A DNA stretch of 64,000 nt, from the NCBI GenBank assembly GCA_037576195.1, contig JAQZDE010000010.1:1-64000 (forward strand), read 5' to 3'. The DNA is from Phytoseiulus persimilis (lineage: Eukaryota; Arthropoda; Arachnida; Mesostigmata; Phytoseiidae). A model generated the notes under the pieces. The model did no database searches and was not told where the DNA came from. It saw only the letters and a program-made list of their open reading frames with translations. This document shows, one piece after another, positions 1-14,045 of this stretch (its first letter is position 1; every line of letters begins with the position of its first letter). The translations under genes and the position numbers were made by a program.

Positions 1-2660
1 CCTAAGCCACTCCTTGACGGCACATATGGGTCACTAAGAGTTTAATGTCAGCGTCATTCCTCCTCCCGGAACGAATTCTCAGATGGGCGCAACGAAGCTA
101 GCCACGCTGCGAGCGAGCGAACGACCGAAACGCTTCTGTGTACTTGTGATTCTTGAGCGGCGGGGTTTTCGTCCTTTTTTCTACCAGCAGGCGCAGTCGG
201 GAGCGGCGCTATCGCCAACCGCTCTCGGTGTCAGTCCAAATATCAACAAACTCGCGCCGGTCGTCGATAAGGACGGGGCAGCGAGGTCTAAATGTAGGAA
301 GATCTGAAGACCGGGAAGAGAACGGACAGACCGATGGACGGACGGACGGGCGCAAGACAAAGACGACCCCGTAGCCCGTATGCGCATCACGACTGCGTCA
401 GATCCAGGATTTACAGACGTTTTGGCCCGCCGACAACTGCCCGGGTGACCGGCCCCCACCCAGAGTTTAAATATTGCCCTCAGTCACGTAGACTCCAGCG
501 AAGGAATAGGTGGGCTGACGGACACAGGAGAAGCCGTGCTCGCAGTGGAGGGCGCTCCCGGAAGCCAGCTCCATAGGAACAGAGACTTCGATGGAGAACT
601 TCGACTGTGAAACTTCATGGAATCTCCTTGGTTCTGCGGGACGTTCTCACTGCGCCCGAGTTGCTGTGCTCTTCGTCCCCCTCAGGACAGCTGAACGAAG
701 AGAAGCCGCCCGGGAGGAATAGTTCGCCTTACCCGACCTGCCCCGTAGTTCCTTCGTTTCCTCTTGGCCTCCGAACTCTTTTCTTGCTCAACTTGTCGTC
801 GTCGTTGTCGCCGAAGTCCCCGGAGCGTCTCCTCTCGAGCGGGCTTCCTCCCGATCGAAATTACCATCAAAGGCTTATTGAATTTGCGTCCAATTCGCGA
901 CCAGCGAGCAGGCGAGCGAGCGACCGACGTTTCGTTGCGTTTCAACACGAAAACAGCGCTTCCCCCAAAACAAATTATCCCCTCTTCTCTGTTGTCAACT
1001 CCGCTGTCGTTGTCGAGGCACTTCACTCAAGACGCGACCAATTCGTAAGGAGTCAAGTTCCGCTCGGATGTGTTCGCTGGGCTCCCTCTCCTGGTTTCAC
1101 CTAGCATGATCGAGTCGTGAAGATGTTAACATAGAGAAGCGCATCGGGATGCGGCGCAAGGATATAACTTACCCATAAATCCGGTATATAAGGAATCCTC
1201 CACATAACTAACCTAGCAGATAGAGAACCAGGAAGATAAGCCCGAATCTCATCGGAGAGTCGCAAAGTTCGCCAGGTCTGTTATCCCGGGGGTTCGCTAT
1301 CTGCTGGGCTCGTTATCTGAAAGGGGTTCCCGGTCGAACTTTCAGAGAGGAAAAGATTCTTTTCGTACCGGATTTCAGGGTCCAGGGAACGGCGCGACAA
1401 GAGTCCTGACAATCAACAGCAGTCGATTCGTCACTAATAATGATGCAGGTGGAGATCCGAATGAACGCTGATGACCGCGATGAACGGGAACCCGGACCAA
1501 GCGAAGCAAAACCTGCTGAACAGGTTGCCCTAAGTGAAATCGTTTTTCAATCTCTTCGTCTGTTTTTGGATGCGCGACGCCATTTCCGATTCTATTTCCG
1601 GCCTCCAGGGTTACTTGTCGGGGATCCGGGGTGTTTAGAAGAGGGAAGGCGCGCGGTAGAAGGCGGTGACCATCAAGGTGGATGACTGGGCTCCATGGGA
1701 GAACGGGTGCTGTTCACCAGACCGCTTGCGACGGGGAAGGGGGGGCGCACTCGTTTGCGTCGGACAATATTACGCCTCCCCTCGCCTGCTCCCAGGGAAC
1801 GCAATACTTCCCCTTCACCATAAACAACAAATTGCTTTGTCGCTGCTAGATGAGCTTCTTCCGCCGAGCTTCAAAGGGGAAGAATATTGTCGGGAACTGT
1901 CGACGGGTGCCGAGCGTGCCAGTTGGAGGTGGTGTAGAGGTCCGAGAGCGCTATGATGAAGCTACGGAGGCCTTGGACAAAGCGTGGCTTGTCGTCGCAG
2001 CTTGTTTGCCTCTATTAGGAAGACCTTTGTCGACGACTCCATATTTGCCACCGACCGCACTACCCTCAGCAGCCCCAGCAGTTAGCGTTAACGCCCTGCG
2101 TCATTGTTCTCTTCTCCGCCGCCTTTGCGGCTTCTGCTGTTGAAAAGAGAGCAGACGATATTGATGAGACTATTGTACAGTGGCACCATCACATCATAAA
2201 AACAGGCTAACGATGAGGACAACGCCGACGATAAACTTGATTAATTACTCGCGGCCGAGCGTCCGATAAACACGACGACCGCGTGGACGGCGGCTCGGAC
2301 GGATTGATAGACGACATGTTGGAGCTCTCTGTGACGTTCTCATGAACATCGATTTGTAACTTTGAACGGTCCCAAGTACGCGGGATTCTTTCGACATTAT
2401 TGCACGTCTACCGCGTGGAGAGCGCGGGACTTTTCTTATCTGAAGGTTTCTGAGGCCAGCGCATCCGATTCAACCCACTCGAGACTTCGGAAAGGTCTCG
2501 GACAACGAGCCGGATCGCAGGAAGTGAACTTTACGATGTGATGCGTCAATATAAGGTCCAACGCGAGTTTAATATCGACGCCGAGCGAGTCGACGTGATT
2601 AAGGAAATTTAAGAAGGAGGATCGGCCGGAAAAAGAAGACATGGAGCCTCGGATCTCAAA

Positions 2661-2690
2661 GCGAGCGAGCGAGCGAGCGAGCGGGCGGGC
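2661..2690. repeat. (GCGA/GCGG)n tetranucleotide run
   Basis: GCGA is repeated about five times and then turns into GCGG units over 30 bases. It lies within the gene-free left part of the window. Confidence 0.85.
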
Positions 2691-5412
2691 GTGAGCCCTA
2701 AGGCTCGTGGGTTGGCTAGTTGGTCGGCCGCTCTGTCGCTTCGGCTGTCCGTCGGTGCAGGAAGTATAAAACGGGTTGAAGCTTGATTGATGGGATAGCT
2801 TCGCTGTCCCTCTTGGCTTGCCAGCAGCATTGGAAGCGAAGGCAGTCTCCTCAATCGGCTCCAGATAAGTCGAAGCAGCCCCACCCTATCACTGGGCAAC
2901 GTTGGCGAAGAAATCTTGCCATCGTCGTCGTTCCTCGCCTCACTCGAACCATGCTCGCCCCCTGTGTGTGACCGAGCCCGGTCTGATCAACCAGCCATCC
3001 AGTCGGCCGACCGGCCAGCCAACCCTTTGACAAAAAGTAGACTTGAGAGATGTTTTTTATGTAGCTGCTGTTCCCGGCTTTGCCACCACCATCGCCGCCA
3101 CTTCCATTCGAGCTTCCTCATCGCTCCCGCGGCTAGCCCGAAGGGACCGAGGGAGAGAACGCCGATTGGCCAACAGGGGGAAGAATTAAAGAATAGCATA
3201 ATTCGAGATAGGACGAAGGGAAAAGGGTGCTGCCGCGACGGCAGCAGCAAAAGCACGAGATGAGTAATGCAACGTGGACACTCCCCTGAGGTGGGGCATG
3301 CCAACCAACCAAAGCTTCTTATCCTTCTTCTAAAGCCTATTCCTCTCCTAATTTGGGCCTGCCTTCCTGCCTGCCTGCCAGTCTGGCTGCCTGCTTGCCC
3401 AAAGAGATCTGCCAAAAGCAATCTATGCTGACGGCTTGCTAATGTGATCAGTAAAGGATTGGCGGCAGCGGTACCGGCGGCGTCGTCGTCGCAGGACCTG
3501 CTTCCCGTGGAAGCTCGCCAGATATACGAAGACGGAAAGATGGTTCGCCATGAAGAGGGTGGAGAAAAAGGTGCACCAACGAGAAACGTATCCCATTGAC
3601 TCGCCTCGAACGCTTCCAGTCAAGCCGTGACATGTCTCTGCTGTCTCGTCACCGTCTTTGCTGCCTCGGGACGTCTCGACGTCGGGAACGCAGGAACCCT
3701 ATCAGAGACGTGACGTCTTCGTTCCGTTGAAGCGCCTCAGGCATATAGAGACTGCTGTCGTAGAAGAGAACGTGAAACTCGCTGAACAGCCGCTACGTTT
3801 TCACAACGTTGACGTAAATGAACATTCCTTTGGTTAAGCGCGACATTTGCAAAACGTGAACCCGATGAACGAGGCTGGCTTGTTTCTGCATCAAGAAACC
3901 GCTGCTCGGCGACCTTTCGAAACTATCGGAATCGGTTCTGTGATGGAAACGCCGCTGCTCCACGCCTTATTGGGAGGAATCTCCACCGGGAACTCGAGTG
4001 TTTTCAATCATGAACGCAAGAGAATCGAAACAAAAGTCCGAGAAGCCGATCAGCAGTGTCGTTGTTGTTATTCCACCGCATAACGTCCGCCCCGGACTCG
4101 TTCTCAGCAGAGACTTCGAGCGCGCGATTTATGTTTTGCCGACCGCCCTCAAAAGCAACCCGCCACGACGAACTGATCCAGCAGGATTGCCTTTTTGGAT
4201 CGACGGCTGGAGCCTTTGCGGCGGATAGTTAGCTCGATTATTCGATCGATTCCTGAATCATCCACCGAACAACGTTTGCATGCCGGGCGGGCTCGTGTCG
4301 GACGGGAAAAATAACGGTTCCGGGCCACGAACCCACTCTGACAAACAGATAGACCGATGGATAGATATGAGCGTCAGTCGTTTGTCTCACAGTTCGCGGG
4401 GATCGCATGCAGGATTGTTTTCCCCCCTTGGTCGCAAGTGAGCGGCCTCAACTCCGATGCTTCGATAACCGTGACCGTGAAGATGGGGTTGACACGGCGT
4501 TCAACGTTACCGATGGAAAAGTGCTCCGTCGGTTGATGCCGCCAACGGCTGCAAATGTCCCTGTAATCGCTGTGATTTGTTGCAAGCTTGTTTTCCACTT
4601 GAAGCGTCCACCAGTAACGACCAGATTAGATCACGCGTGGGTCAAAAGGAGAGGCTATGCTGCGGTCACACAAAAAACTGCTCATCATGCTTGTTTCAAT
4701 CGGGCCTTAACGACCTTCCTCTCGTCTCATTAACAAGAGGGGGAGCCAGCTTTCGACTCCCACCACCACCACCGTCACCAGCTCGCTGACGCCGCCGTCC
4801 CACCGGCGACGAGAGCGGGTTCGAGCTCAGCGAGAACCGCCGCACAGATAGAGAAAAGGAATCGTTGCGAGACAGTTCATCTACTCCTGCGATGCGCAGA
4901 CATGGAACTCTCTCTGGATTGGAGCCATCTAGAAGGCTGAAAGCGTCATTTCCGCGTCGCGAAGCTCGGATTCGGTGTTTACGATGTGAGAAAATCTGTT
5001 CCTCCCGCCCAAAGCACCTCATGCGCAGCTTTCTTCAAGCCTGCGCCCACCGGAGATTTCGGACCCGGATGAGGGAAGGGGGGTTGGGAGGCGATAGCTC
5101 TCGATTGCGGTCGAAGCGTTGCCAACGTCATCTGATGAGAGCCTTCGCACGGCCGAAACATTCGATGTGCGGGAACGTTCAGAGCGAGCATCGCGGCATA
5201 ATTAGAGGTTGCGTTCCGCCTTGGAGAATGAACCCTTCACCAGAAAGCCATCGACGCATCGGTCGACCCCCCTGTCCGAACGATGCTTCAGGCATTTGAA
5301 TGTCCCAATCGGGACTCATTCTCAGGTCAGGCCGAGCCGGTACGAGCGTCGGAGGTTCCCGGCGAGCGCCAGAGCGGCCTGGCCGCCGTTGAAGTTGCCT
5401 CGGTCGCTGGAA

Positions 5413-5463
5413 TTGCCTGGTTGCTTGCCGGATTGCTTGCCTGCTTGCTTACTTGCTTGCTTG
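5413..5463. repeat. (TTGC)n-type imperfect tetranucleotide run
   Basis: About 50 bases of imperfect TTGC/CTGC units. Similar CTGC/CTTG runs recur at about 3356-3402, 10120-10185 and 13171-13391. Confidence 0.8.
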
Positions 5464-5624
5464 GCATCCCTTTCCTTCAGAGTTGCTGCTTGATGGCTAG
5501 CTGGTTGGCAGGCTTTGCCGCTACCCTCGCCAGAGCAGGCGGGGCTTGAACTGAGAATTATTCCCATTGGGAAAGGGTGTGTTTAAATTGGGAGAGTAGA
5601 ACGCCCGCCACGCTCTTCCCAATT

Positions 5625-5701
5625 GCAGCAGCAGCAGCAGCACGCCTGCCTTTCGCAGCAGCGGCGGCGGGAGAAACAGCAAAAAATAATAATAATAATA
5701 A
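5625..5701. repeat. CAG run followed by GGC and AAT runs
   Basis: GCA units at 5625-5642, GCA/GGC units at about 5655-5670 and AAT units at 5685-5701 sit within 80 bases. They create spurious Ala/Gln/Asn and Leu/Tyr open frames on both strands. Confidence 0.8.
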
Positions 5702-6199
5702 CCAAACTCGGCCCCGTTCGCTGCTGCGGCTGCTTGAGAGAGGACTCGTAGCAGCAGCGGCGGCGGCATCGACGGCAGCCGCAGCTCGGCGACGAGGACG
5801 AGGAGCGAGCGCGACTGGGACGAACGACTAGCTTCGTCCAAGAACACTCCCTCAGCAGTCAGAGCACTGTGGAGCCACGCAGCGGTTCAAACCATTTGCT
5901 GCCGGCCGCTCTGCGAACTGCCCTGCCGAACAAGTAGAGACATTGCCCCCCCCCCCTTGGGCAAACGCCTCTGCATCGAACCGTGTGCAACAACGAAACA
6001 ACAACAAAAGTTCTCCCCGTCAACAACAACTTCCTCCCTCACACAAAACAATGCCCCTCCTCCAAAGGATAATACAAGTTCACAAGGACTACGAGTGAAG
6101 GAATCCGTTCGTGCGACTTGTGCCCATCGACCTGACCCGAAACTCACGACGACATACCTGGCGCGATCTGTGAACAACTGTTTTTCAAGAAAACCGAGG

Positions 6200-7022
6200 C
6201 TTCGTTGATCTCTGTGCCTGATCCGACTGTGCGGTGGTGCCTGATCCGATTTGATCATCTGATCAACCACTGAGATCTGCTCACCCTCGGCGAAGATCTC
6301 AAGTGATCTGCGTTTAGTTATACCTACTTTGCCTCGGTGACTCGGTGCTTCGCTCAAACTCCGTCCTCATTGATCTCGACTTCGAATCCATGTGACCGTG
6401 TATTCTTGGGTGGTTGTATAGCTTTTTACGAGCTCTTTGGTGAACCGCATGATGTTGTATCCTTTGTAGGATTCCGATCGTGTCGCACCCTTGTCTCCTT
6501 AGTCGTTGATCTCGCATCCTTCGGAATCGTTGGAATCACCCGCTTCGGTAACCTTAGACCTTTAAGCCGATAATCATCAATCGTGTCGAGTGGTCCATCA
6601 TCGATGTGAATTGCTCGTTTTCGTTTCTGTTCCGAGTCACCACTGTATTCCTATTCCTTTCCGGTTGTGATCAGTTCGCGTTTCGGTTGTCGTCGAGTGA
6701 GCGTTCAGCGTTGAAGTACCAAATAATCCTCCTCATCATCTTCATCACCGTATACCCTCTCGTAGAATTCGTAGTTTAGTGCGAAGCGAACTCTGTAAAT
6801 AACGCCACTGCGTGTGTGTGTGTGTGTGTCCCATAAATGTCGGTCCGCAACTGGGTCTGATTCCTCGCAAAGAAGAACCGAATATTTGTGCAAAGCTGTT
6901 GTGCGCGTTTGACGTCTCGACTGTGTTTCGTGTTTCTGGTTCTCCAGATAACCACTTTGTAACCGTCTCTCATGGTTCTCCTGTGGCCTGACGCCGACCA
7001 AACCAAACTCCTGCTTGGAAAC
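6200..7022 (+). other. Possible untranslated leader exon (FoxP) ending at a strong donor
   Basis: The sequence around 7015-7028 reads GGAAAC|gtaagtta, a near-perfect splice donor with no long reading frame before it. FoxP needs at least one upstream non-coding exon, so this is a candidate. The left boundary given is only nominal. No promoter element could be placed with confidence. Confidence 0.2.
6812..6829. repeat. (GT)9 dinucleotide run
   Basis: Nine GT units at 6812-6829, lying within the candidate leader-exon region. A potential microsatellite. Confidence 0.9.
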
Positions 7023-10000
7023 GTAAGTTATCCTGGACCCGATAGCGCATACATCGCCATGCGGAAGGTCAGGAAATCTTTGCGAAAAGTATTACACTCC
7101 GGATGCAGAAGCCTGCTTTGTCACGACCAAATCCTTGTCGGCTCATGAGTTCAATGCCGCAGAGATTCAACCCGCGGGGGCGACGAATGTCCCGGTTTCC
7201 CGCGGCACAAGGACTTCTCGAGCCTTATATTTTCCGCGACAACTCTCGCGCGAAACAGCTTCGCATAAGAGGATCGCATTCATGTTCTTCTCCGAAATTC
7301 CCTCCGGAAGAATACTAATTTCTCTCGAATTTCTGTCTCCGCTGGTCCAATGTCCGAATTCAGCGTCGAGAATCAACGAATTGTTGTGGAGTCAGTAATT
7401 GCATCAATCTTCAACAATCCAGTACTCCTCTCGGAGATCCTAGTTGCAAGCCAACAGCGCTCCCAGTTGAGTTCGTGCTCGAGAGAACACACCGTGGAGC
7501 CCTCTGGCGAGCCCTACGACAAACTCGACTTGGGAGCCGTTATCGAGGGGAGCGATGATACGACGAGGTCCTCACCCGATCGCCTATTTGCGATGGGAGC
7601 TTCCTGCGCGATTTACGAGAATCTTCTTTCTTCCAATTCGACTTTGCTTCGAGTAAATCATTGACGAGGGCAAAAAATTCTGGAAGACCATCTCGAACGG
7701 CTGATGGTTGAGGATAACGGAACGCCGACGAACACTACGGGATTTGTCACGGAACTCTCGAGGGAACACTTTCCGCGCACTCTCTACGAGTGGGGGCCGT
7801 GAAGCCACCCAGGACCGTGCGGGGACTTGAATCTGCAAGGGATAAGAGCTCTGGTTTACGCTTCTGATATCGTGACGGAACTCAGTGCATTAACTGGGGC
7901 AGACTCCACTGTTTGCCTTGCTTCTGACTAGTACAGCAGGTGTGTTTCCACATCCGATGGAGCTGCTTTGAAATAAGAGAAGACATTTGACGAGTGAGAA
8001 TTCCGGTCCAGAATCAGCCTGTCTTGGACAAAAATTCAGGTGGATCCAGGAAACATCAGAAATCCTCGCGGCTCTCCACCCAACACTGCGAGCACGCCTC
8101 CATATAAGACCCGGAAGAAAATAAGACAGTTTCCCTGGAGGATCCTGGCCCAGGCCGTAAACGGTGTTCCGTATCGATTCATAGAGCTAGCGGGCGAGCG
8201 ACGCGCTCTCATGCTCTAGCGAGTTCAGGAAGTGAGACAGTTTGTGAAGAAGGTTGATCTGCTTAGTTTGCACGGTTGCACCTTGTTGCCTACTCGCTCG
8301 TTCCGCGGGCCAAAGCTGTACACGTTGACGTTGTCACGAGGCGCATTGCCACGAAGCGATCGGCTTATGCGGTAGCGGGTACATGTAGTGTCCATTCTCG
8401 AACGAACTTTTGCCCAGACTTTCTGTGCCACTCGCTCCCTCACTCATATTCAATTCCATCTGCGACGAGAGTGTTTACCAAGTCAGGCCTATCCACTCTG
8501 TGTCTGAGAGAGCGTCAGCAGATCTTTGTTAATGCTACTTGTCTGGAATAATATCAAAGCCGCTGCCACGGCAACAGTCGCTGCAACCGATGCCGAGGTG
8601 GGATTCGCTATCAAACGGACAGGAGGGAACGTCTTAAGTACATGAGAGAGCCATTCCTAGGAATACTGAGGGAGGGAGGGAACAAATCAACGATCATATG
8701 GGGGTTCGGCTCGCGAGTCAGTTCGCTCGAGATGAGGAGCCTTGCGATGAGCGCCAGACAGCTCAGCAGCGAACCAACCAGATGACCATTCAAACGGCCG
8801 AGTCTCCTATCAAGGTCATGACACGACCCGGTACAGAGCTTCGTCCATCCAAGAAGGAAAGAACCTCGATGATTCGATTCGGTGAATCTGCGTCGCATTA
8901 GAATTCCTCCGTCGAAAACGACGAGAACCGAGACACGCACTACCTCCGCGCACCCTCAGTCAGGACTCCGCTCTCCGCGAAATGGCGATCGATGATGAGG
9001 CTATAGGAGAAGCCGCGTTCCGTGAATCATGTTTCGAGTGAATGCAACAACGCCAGCGTGGAAGTCCGGACACGGTCTGAGACACTTGAATTGTTCGTCG
9101 AGTTGACAAGCAACCTTGAGAGCGTTTGACCGCGCCACTTGACGCGGACCGCAATTCGTTCGGCAAGTGTGCTCTCTTTGACAGAATTGCTTGGTAATGA
9201 ACTCCATTCCTGGCAATCGCGCGAAGAATTGTCGAATCTTTCTCCGGGACGACCCGGTTCCCGTTTTTTTTTTTTTAACGCCGGAAGACGATGCCTTCGA
9301 ACACCATGAAGAAAAGCGCTCCGCCTCCGCCTGGGCGTCCGGCAATCGATACGAGCTCGGCCGGCTCTAACCGGCTTCATTGCTCCTGCATGAGCTGGAA
9401 ATAGAACTAAAGGCACACATGACTACACGTGGACGGGCATCCGAACCGCAACTGGTGAACTCAAGCGGCTGTAAACATGGCGGCGTGGACTGCGGCGGCG
9501 ACATGGATGGAGACTACCGCCGCCGATGTCAAAACGGCAGAGTCAATCAGGTTATCGGTGGCGTACCAAGAATGGAACGAACGGCTTACGCGGCAGGATC
9601 TACTGTTTAGGACAGCAATAAATCAACACCTTGCGTTTCCTGGTCGTCCGCTATCTGAAACCCCAGCCGTGGCGCACACTTGGCGGATTCTGAGGGATCG
9701 GAGGGACATATAACTCGAATGAGAAAATATATGAGAACTTCGACGAAGTTCAAGGACAAATAAACTGTCGGGGCCTCTATAAATAGCTCGAGTTCCACAC
9801 GTTTGTGATGGATGCGCCGTGCCCTCGCCCCGCTGCCGAGAATCTTCCGGGAGAAAAAAATATCCCAAGAAGGCTGTCGAAGTAGAGTGAAGTAAAACCG
9901 TTTCTCGGCTGACATTCAGCGTCCGTTTCGTTCCGTCTTATCTTCCAGTGCAGCGGCGACAGGGGTTTTAGGGACGGGAAATTCGTATTCTCTCTCGATC

Positions 10001-10559
10001 GGCGCGGTACTGCACGCATTCGCCGACCCCCCGCCCCTCTTGGCGCTTCGGCGGGCAGCGGGTCGAACTCTTCCCCTTATTTGCTCAGTTGTTTACAGTA
10101 AACACGGCTGGCGCGGCGGTAGAGGCTGCTTGCCTGGTGAGGAGGCTGGCTGGCAGGGCAGCCTGGCTGCTTGCTGCTGCTGTCCGTTCTTTCGTCGCAC
10201 AGACGATCGCTCGCTCCACGAGCCGAATCGTTCTCTTCGCTTGTCTGTCAATCCCCTCACTCTCAGACGGTCCCTTTCCATACAAACATTCGGCCTCTGG
10301 AACAACACAACTACTTTTTCGCAGATGCCACAGACACCGGCGCGAAGCAACAAGCGAGCGAGCCACCGCAGAGCCGACAACCATTCGCACTCGCCCGCGG
10401 AGTTGAGCTTTGCTCCAGGTCGGCAGTGGTGGGCGCGTAAATTCGATAAATGCCGCCTCAGTTCGCGCGGTCATTTCGATAGCCAAACGGGGCAAGCTTG
10501 TCGTTGATCCACTCCTATGGAGCCCGCGCGGTCTGATGACGGCCCCGGCTAGAATTTCT

Positions 10560-10914
10560 CCCGCCTGGATTTGATCCCCGAGGGAACTCTCTGTGAACTT
10601 GCATCGAGTTTTGTGACTATGGTGTTGAGGTTTTCGCTGGCGACGATTCCGATCCGTTTCTTGTTGTGGATGTTGGACCGGAGAAAGTAATAACACCTGC
10701 TACAAAGAACCTGTGGATTCAGCCGACGAGGCCGCTGACACCAGCGAAACTGGGACTGGAAGTATCAGTTTTAAGGAATCTGTGATGTTGTTCAACCGTT
10801 CGTGAGCTCTGCGGTGAATCGGAGATACGAAGTGCGACAATCTCAGAACAATCAATCTAGTCATCGGCTGCTTAATAAATCTGATTCAAGTGCGCGACAA
10901 TGACGTTACTCACA
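10560..10914 (+). other. Second possible untranslated leader exon ending at a strong donor
   Basis: ACTCACA|gtaagtgg at 10908-10922 is a strong donor. The preceding roughly 350 bases are less repetitive than their surroundings and lack a long reading frame, as expected of a leader exon. It could be an alternative first exon to the one ending at 7022, or chance. The left boundary is nominal. Confidence 0.2.
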
Positions 10915-13170
10915 GTAAGTGGCTCTCTGCTTTTGCCCGACGACGGCGGCGGCGACGACGACGACTCGTTACCCTCTCACTCATATTTCAAAACGGCAGA
11001 GGGGAGGCCCCCACCTGCCCCCAACCTGTCTTTCCCCGCCCCGAGGTCCCTCGCTCGCCCCCGATCAGGCCGGCATTAAGTCGCGTAGTTCTACGGATTC
11101 GCCGTTGCGAGTCCGATGGAAGAAAAACGCAAACTGCGGAATGATGGACGCTCCTGTAGGAGCAGGCAAATCCGATCTTAAAGACAATTCAGCTGTTTGA
11201 AGCAGCCGTGGCAGCAGCGGCGTCGGCGTCAGCCCTCTCCACGATCGTATCGCTCCCTGTATCTCGAGTTACGCAATCGACGACCTCTACTCAGTCTGGA
11301 GAAATTGACCCGATGCGGCTAAGCGCACCCAAAAAATATGAAACGAATGCACACCCGTCACGGGCTCGAGGCGCGCAGTGACAGAACTCACCTAACGAGC
11401 AGCCAGGAACCTGCCCGGCGGATACGTGCCGGGTCGGGAGAGGAAATAGCGTTGGGAAGCTAACATGTCAAGGAAGCCGCAAGTCATTTGGGGATCCAAT
11501 AAGATGCGGAGATTCGGCGTCTGCAGCAGCCGCGACCTCAGGGCTGTGAATCGAAAGTTCTAAAGCTGACGTGGCCCTTTTATGTTCGAGGTACAACTCT
11601 GAGTTGGGCCCGACTGCTCTCTCGAAGCTGAGGATGATCCGTGAAATTAGGATTCAGATTGGAATACCGTTGAGGATGTTGATAGAGGCCGATTGTCGTC
11701 GACGAATACATTTTGTCTGTATCGGGCCACCTAAGCCGCTGCTAACCCCCAAGGCCGCCGCAAACGGACGCCGTGGCAACGAGCGTTACGGCATCTACGG
11801 GTTGTTGTCACCGGCTTGGAGCGGGTCACTCTGCTGAAAGTCTTTGTGTTCGGTGACAGGGCTGACTTCGTCAATAAAAAACAATAACAACAACGGAATG
11901 AACAATGAGAGCATGAACAACAGAAACGGCAGCGACGTCTGGTGATCTTCGTGATTTGAGGAAACATCGCTGACAAGCGACGGGATTGCGCTCCGCGAGA
12001 ATCTCGGTTGAGTAGTGACCGTCGTTCGGAGCGCGTTCGGAATTTATGACCCGATGTCTCCATACTGATCGGGTTGCGTTTCCGTCATCAGAGCGGCTGA
12101 AGACGGCTTGAAGATGAATAGCTCGCTCCGATTGATTCTCTCCCTCGATCGAAATTCTATTTTTGATCCTCCGGGGTCTCGTCCTTTTCCTCTGAGGGTT
12201 CTCCCCTCTCTAGAGCGTCGGCCGATGGCTGGTTCGAGGAGCATCGCGGAGTGGAATGCTCGTGGAGACCTGCTGCTTTGCGGTCAGCGTCGGAGGGAGC
12301 AATGGGATTCCGTCCGTCGATACGATTCAGAGGGTGAGCCGCTGGATAGCGTCCGCGGAAAACGCGGAAATCAGAGAGTGCGGTCGCGGACGCGAGTTTC
12401 ACGCGGCTGTGTCAGACGCTCGCCGTCGATTACGAGCGAGCAGCGTTAGCACTCACTCCGACAAACCGATGGTCAAATGATGGAATCAGCGGTGTTCCGT
12501 CACGCCGTTGTGGTTCCGTTGGTTCCAGAACTCCGTTCGACTCCCAAAACTCGATAACGTCGAGCAGGTTCAGGTTGACAGTCAGCAGCGTAATCGACGC
12601 AATCGTTGCTCACCATCCGAGGACACCGAAATCTACCAGAATTATCGATCAGATGCTGATTCTTTGTTCTGAGAGTTTGTTCTCAGATTATTAACGAACT
12701 TAACAGGAGCATTAGCAGGAGGAAGAACAAGCGGAGAAGCGACAAAACTCGATATCGGCAGTCGCTGCAGCCGTTCACGTAACATTTCGTTCGAAGACAG
12801 GGCGCGGGAATCACGTTTCGTCTTCGTCTCCGACCGCGCAGCTTCCGTTGACTTTCTCACTTCCACTGGAAGTTACCTCCAACGGTCGATCGAGCCGAGA
12901 GCGCTCCATCGAGCTTCCAGGCCGGAGCTCCACGGGATGCTCGAATCCCCGTGTCCGGGCGGCCGACTTGTCGACATTGCCAGTCAGCTAGCTTTTTCTG
13001 TCGAAGCGGAGCTCAGAGTGCGCCGCCGTTGCTGCCCCCGTTGTTTTGCAATGGCCGCTCCTGTCGTCTTCTTCTTTGCCCGTACAACACATAGGATGAA
13101 CGGAGCAAGCAACGAACCGATCGGCAGACAGGCTTCGGATGGACGGACGGGCTGCTTCGTGTTGTTTACT

Positions 13171-13391
13171 CTGCTGGCTGGCTGGCTGGCTAGTTGCCGG
13201 CCCGGCTAGCTGCTTCCATGGCAGGCAGGCTGCAAAGCAGGCTAGCTAGCTGCTTGTGTTTATCCTTCTCCCTCCACAAACAACGGCCTACTCCTGGCGT
13301 GGCCTCTAGCTAGCTGGCTCACCCGCTAGCAACCAAGCAAGCAAGCAACCAAACAAGCCGACAAGCAGGCAGACAGGCAGGCCGGCCGGTC
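13171..13391. repeat. Imperfect inverted tetranucleotide repeats: CTGG/GGCT arm and CAAG/CAGG arm
   Basis: The left arm (13171-13255) is built of CTGG, GGCT and TAGC units. The right arm (13328-13391) is built of CAAG, CAACC and CAGG units, which are roughly the complement read in reverse. About 70 bases with AGCTAGCTGG separate them. An RNA of either strand could fold into a long imperfect hairpin. The pairing is judged by eye. Confidence 0.55.
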
Positions 13392-13949
13392 ATTCCGCTT
13401 GCTGGCCGGCGAAGGAGGCAACGCGGCGGAGTACAAGCGAAGTTTCTCTTGGTTCTGTAAATTAAGAGGAGGAAATCACTTCGGTCATGAGTGGGGGCAG
13501 CCTCCACCCCAGCCTTTCGTCACCCCCCACCGACGATGGTCTGAGCCGCTCCAAGTCTTTTCCTCTCCCCCTTGGCGAGGAAGGCGGAAGAGTGATTCCG
13601 CATCGTTTGCGCGGCGACGAGCTGTGGGAATTATATGTTCAAGTCCTGCTTGACACAACATGGCATTCGGCACTGAGACGGATGCATCATCACGTTTCAT
13701 GTTTTGCCAATGACTAAACGTAAAGCGAACGTCAAGCCCTCTGATCAGGAGATTCGTCGACTGAGGTCCAGCCTCGGCCTGGAAGGGCCCGAGTCGCTTC
13801 CTTCGATGAAGCTCGATTGATTGATTTTCCGCGGACCCTCTGAGTTTTCAGCTGGGTTGACCGCGGTTTCCACAGTTTACCCTGTTTCCGTAGTCTCAGA
13901 GGAATATGATTTTTATTCTACCACTGTCGCCAGTAGTAGATCCCTCATT

Positions 13950-14045
13950 GTCGATATTGTTGTTGTTATTGTTGTTGTTGGAGCAGCAGCGGCTGTTGTT
14001 GTTATTGCTGATGCTTTCGATGTTGTTGTTCTTTCTGTCGTCGTT
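13950..14045. repeat. GTT/CAG triplet-rich tract
   Basis: Runs of TTG/GTT interrupted by GCAGCAGCGG. Together with the larger tract at 16930-17400 it gives Val/Leu-rich artefactual frames. No gene recognised. Confidence 0.7.

Noticed and set aside
10085-10696. 203-codon minus-strand frame
   Set aside because: Low-complexity Ala/Gln/Arg text over CTGC/CTGG-rich DNA with overlapping open frames on both strands; no family resemblance.
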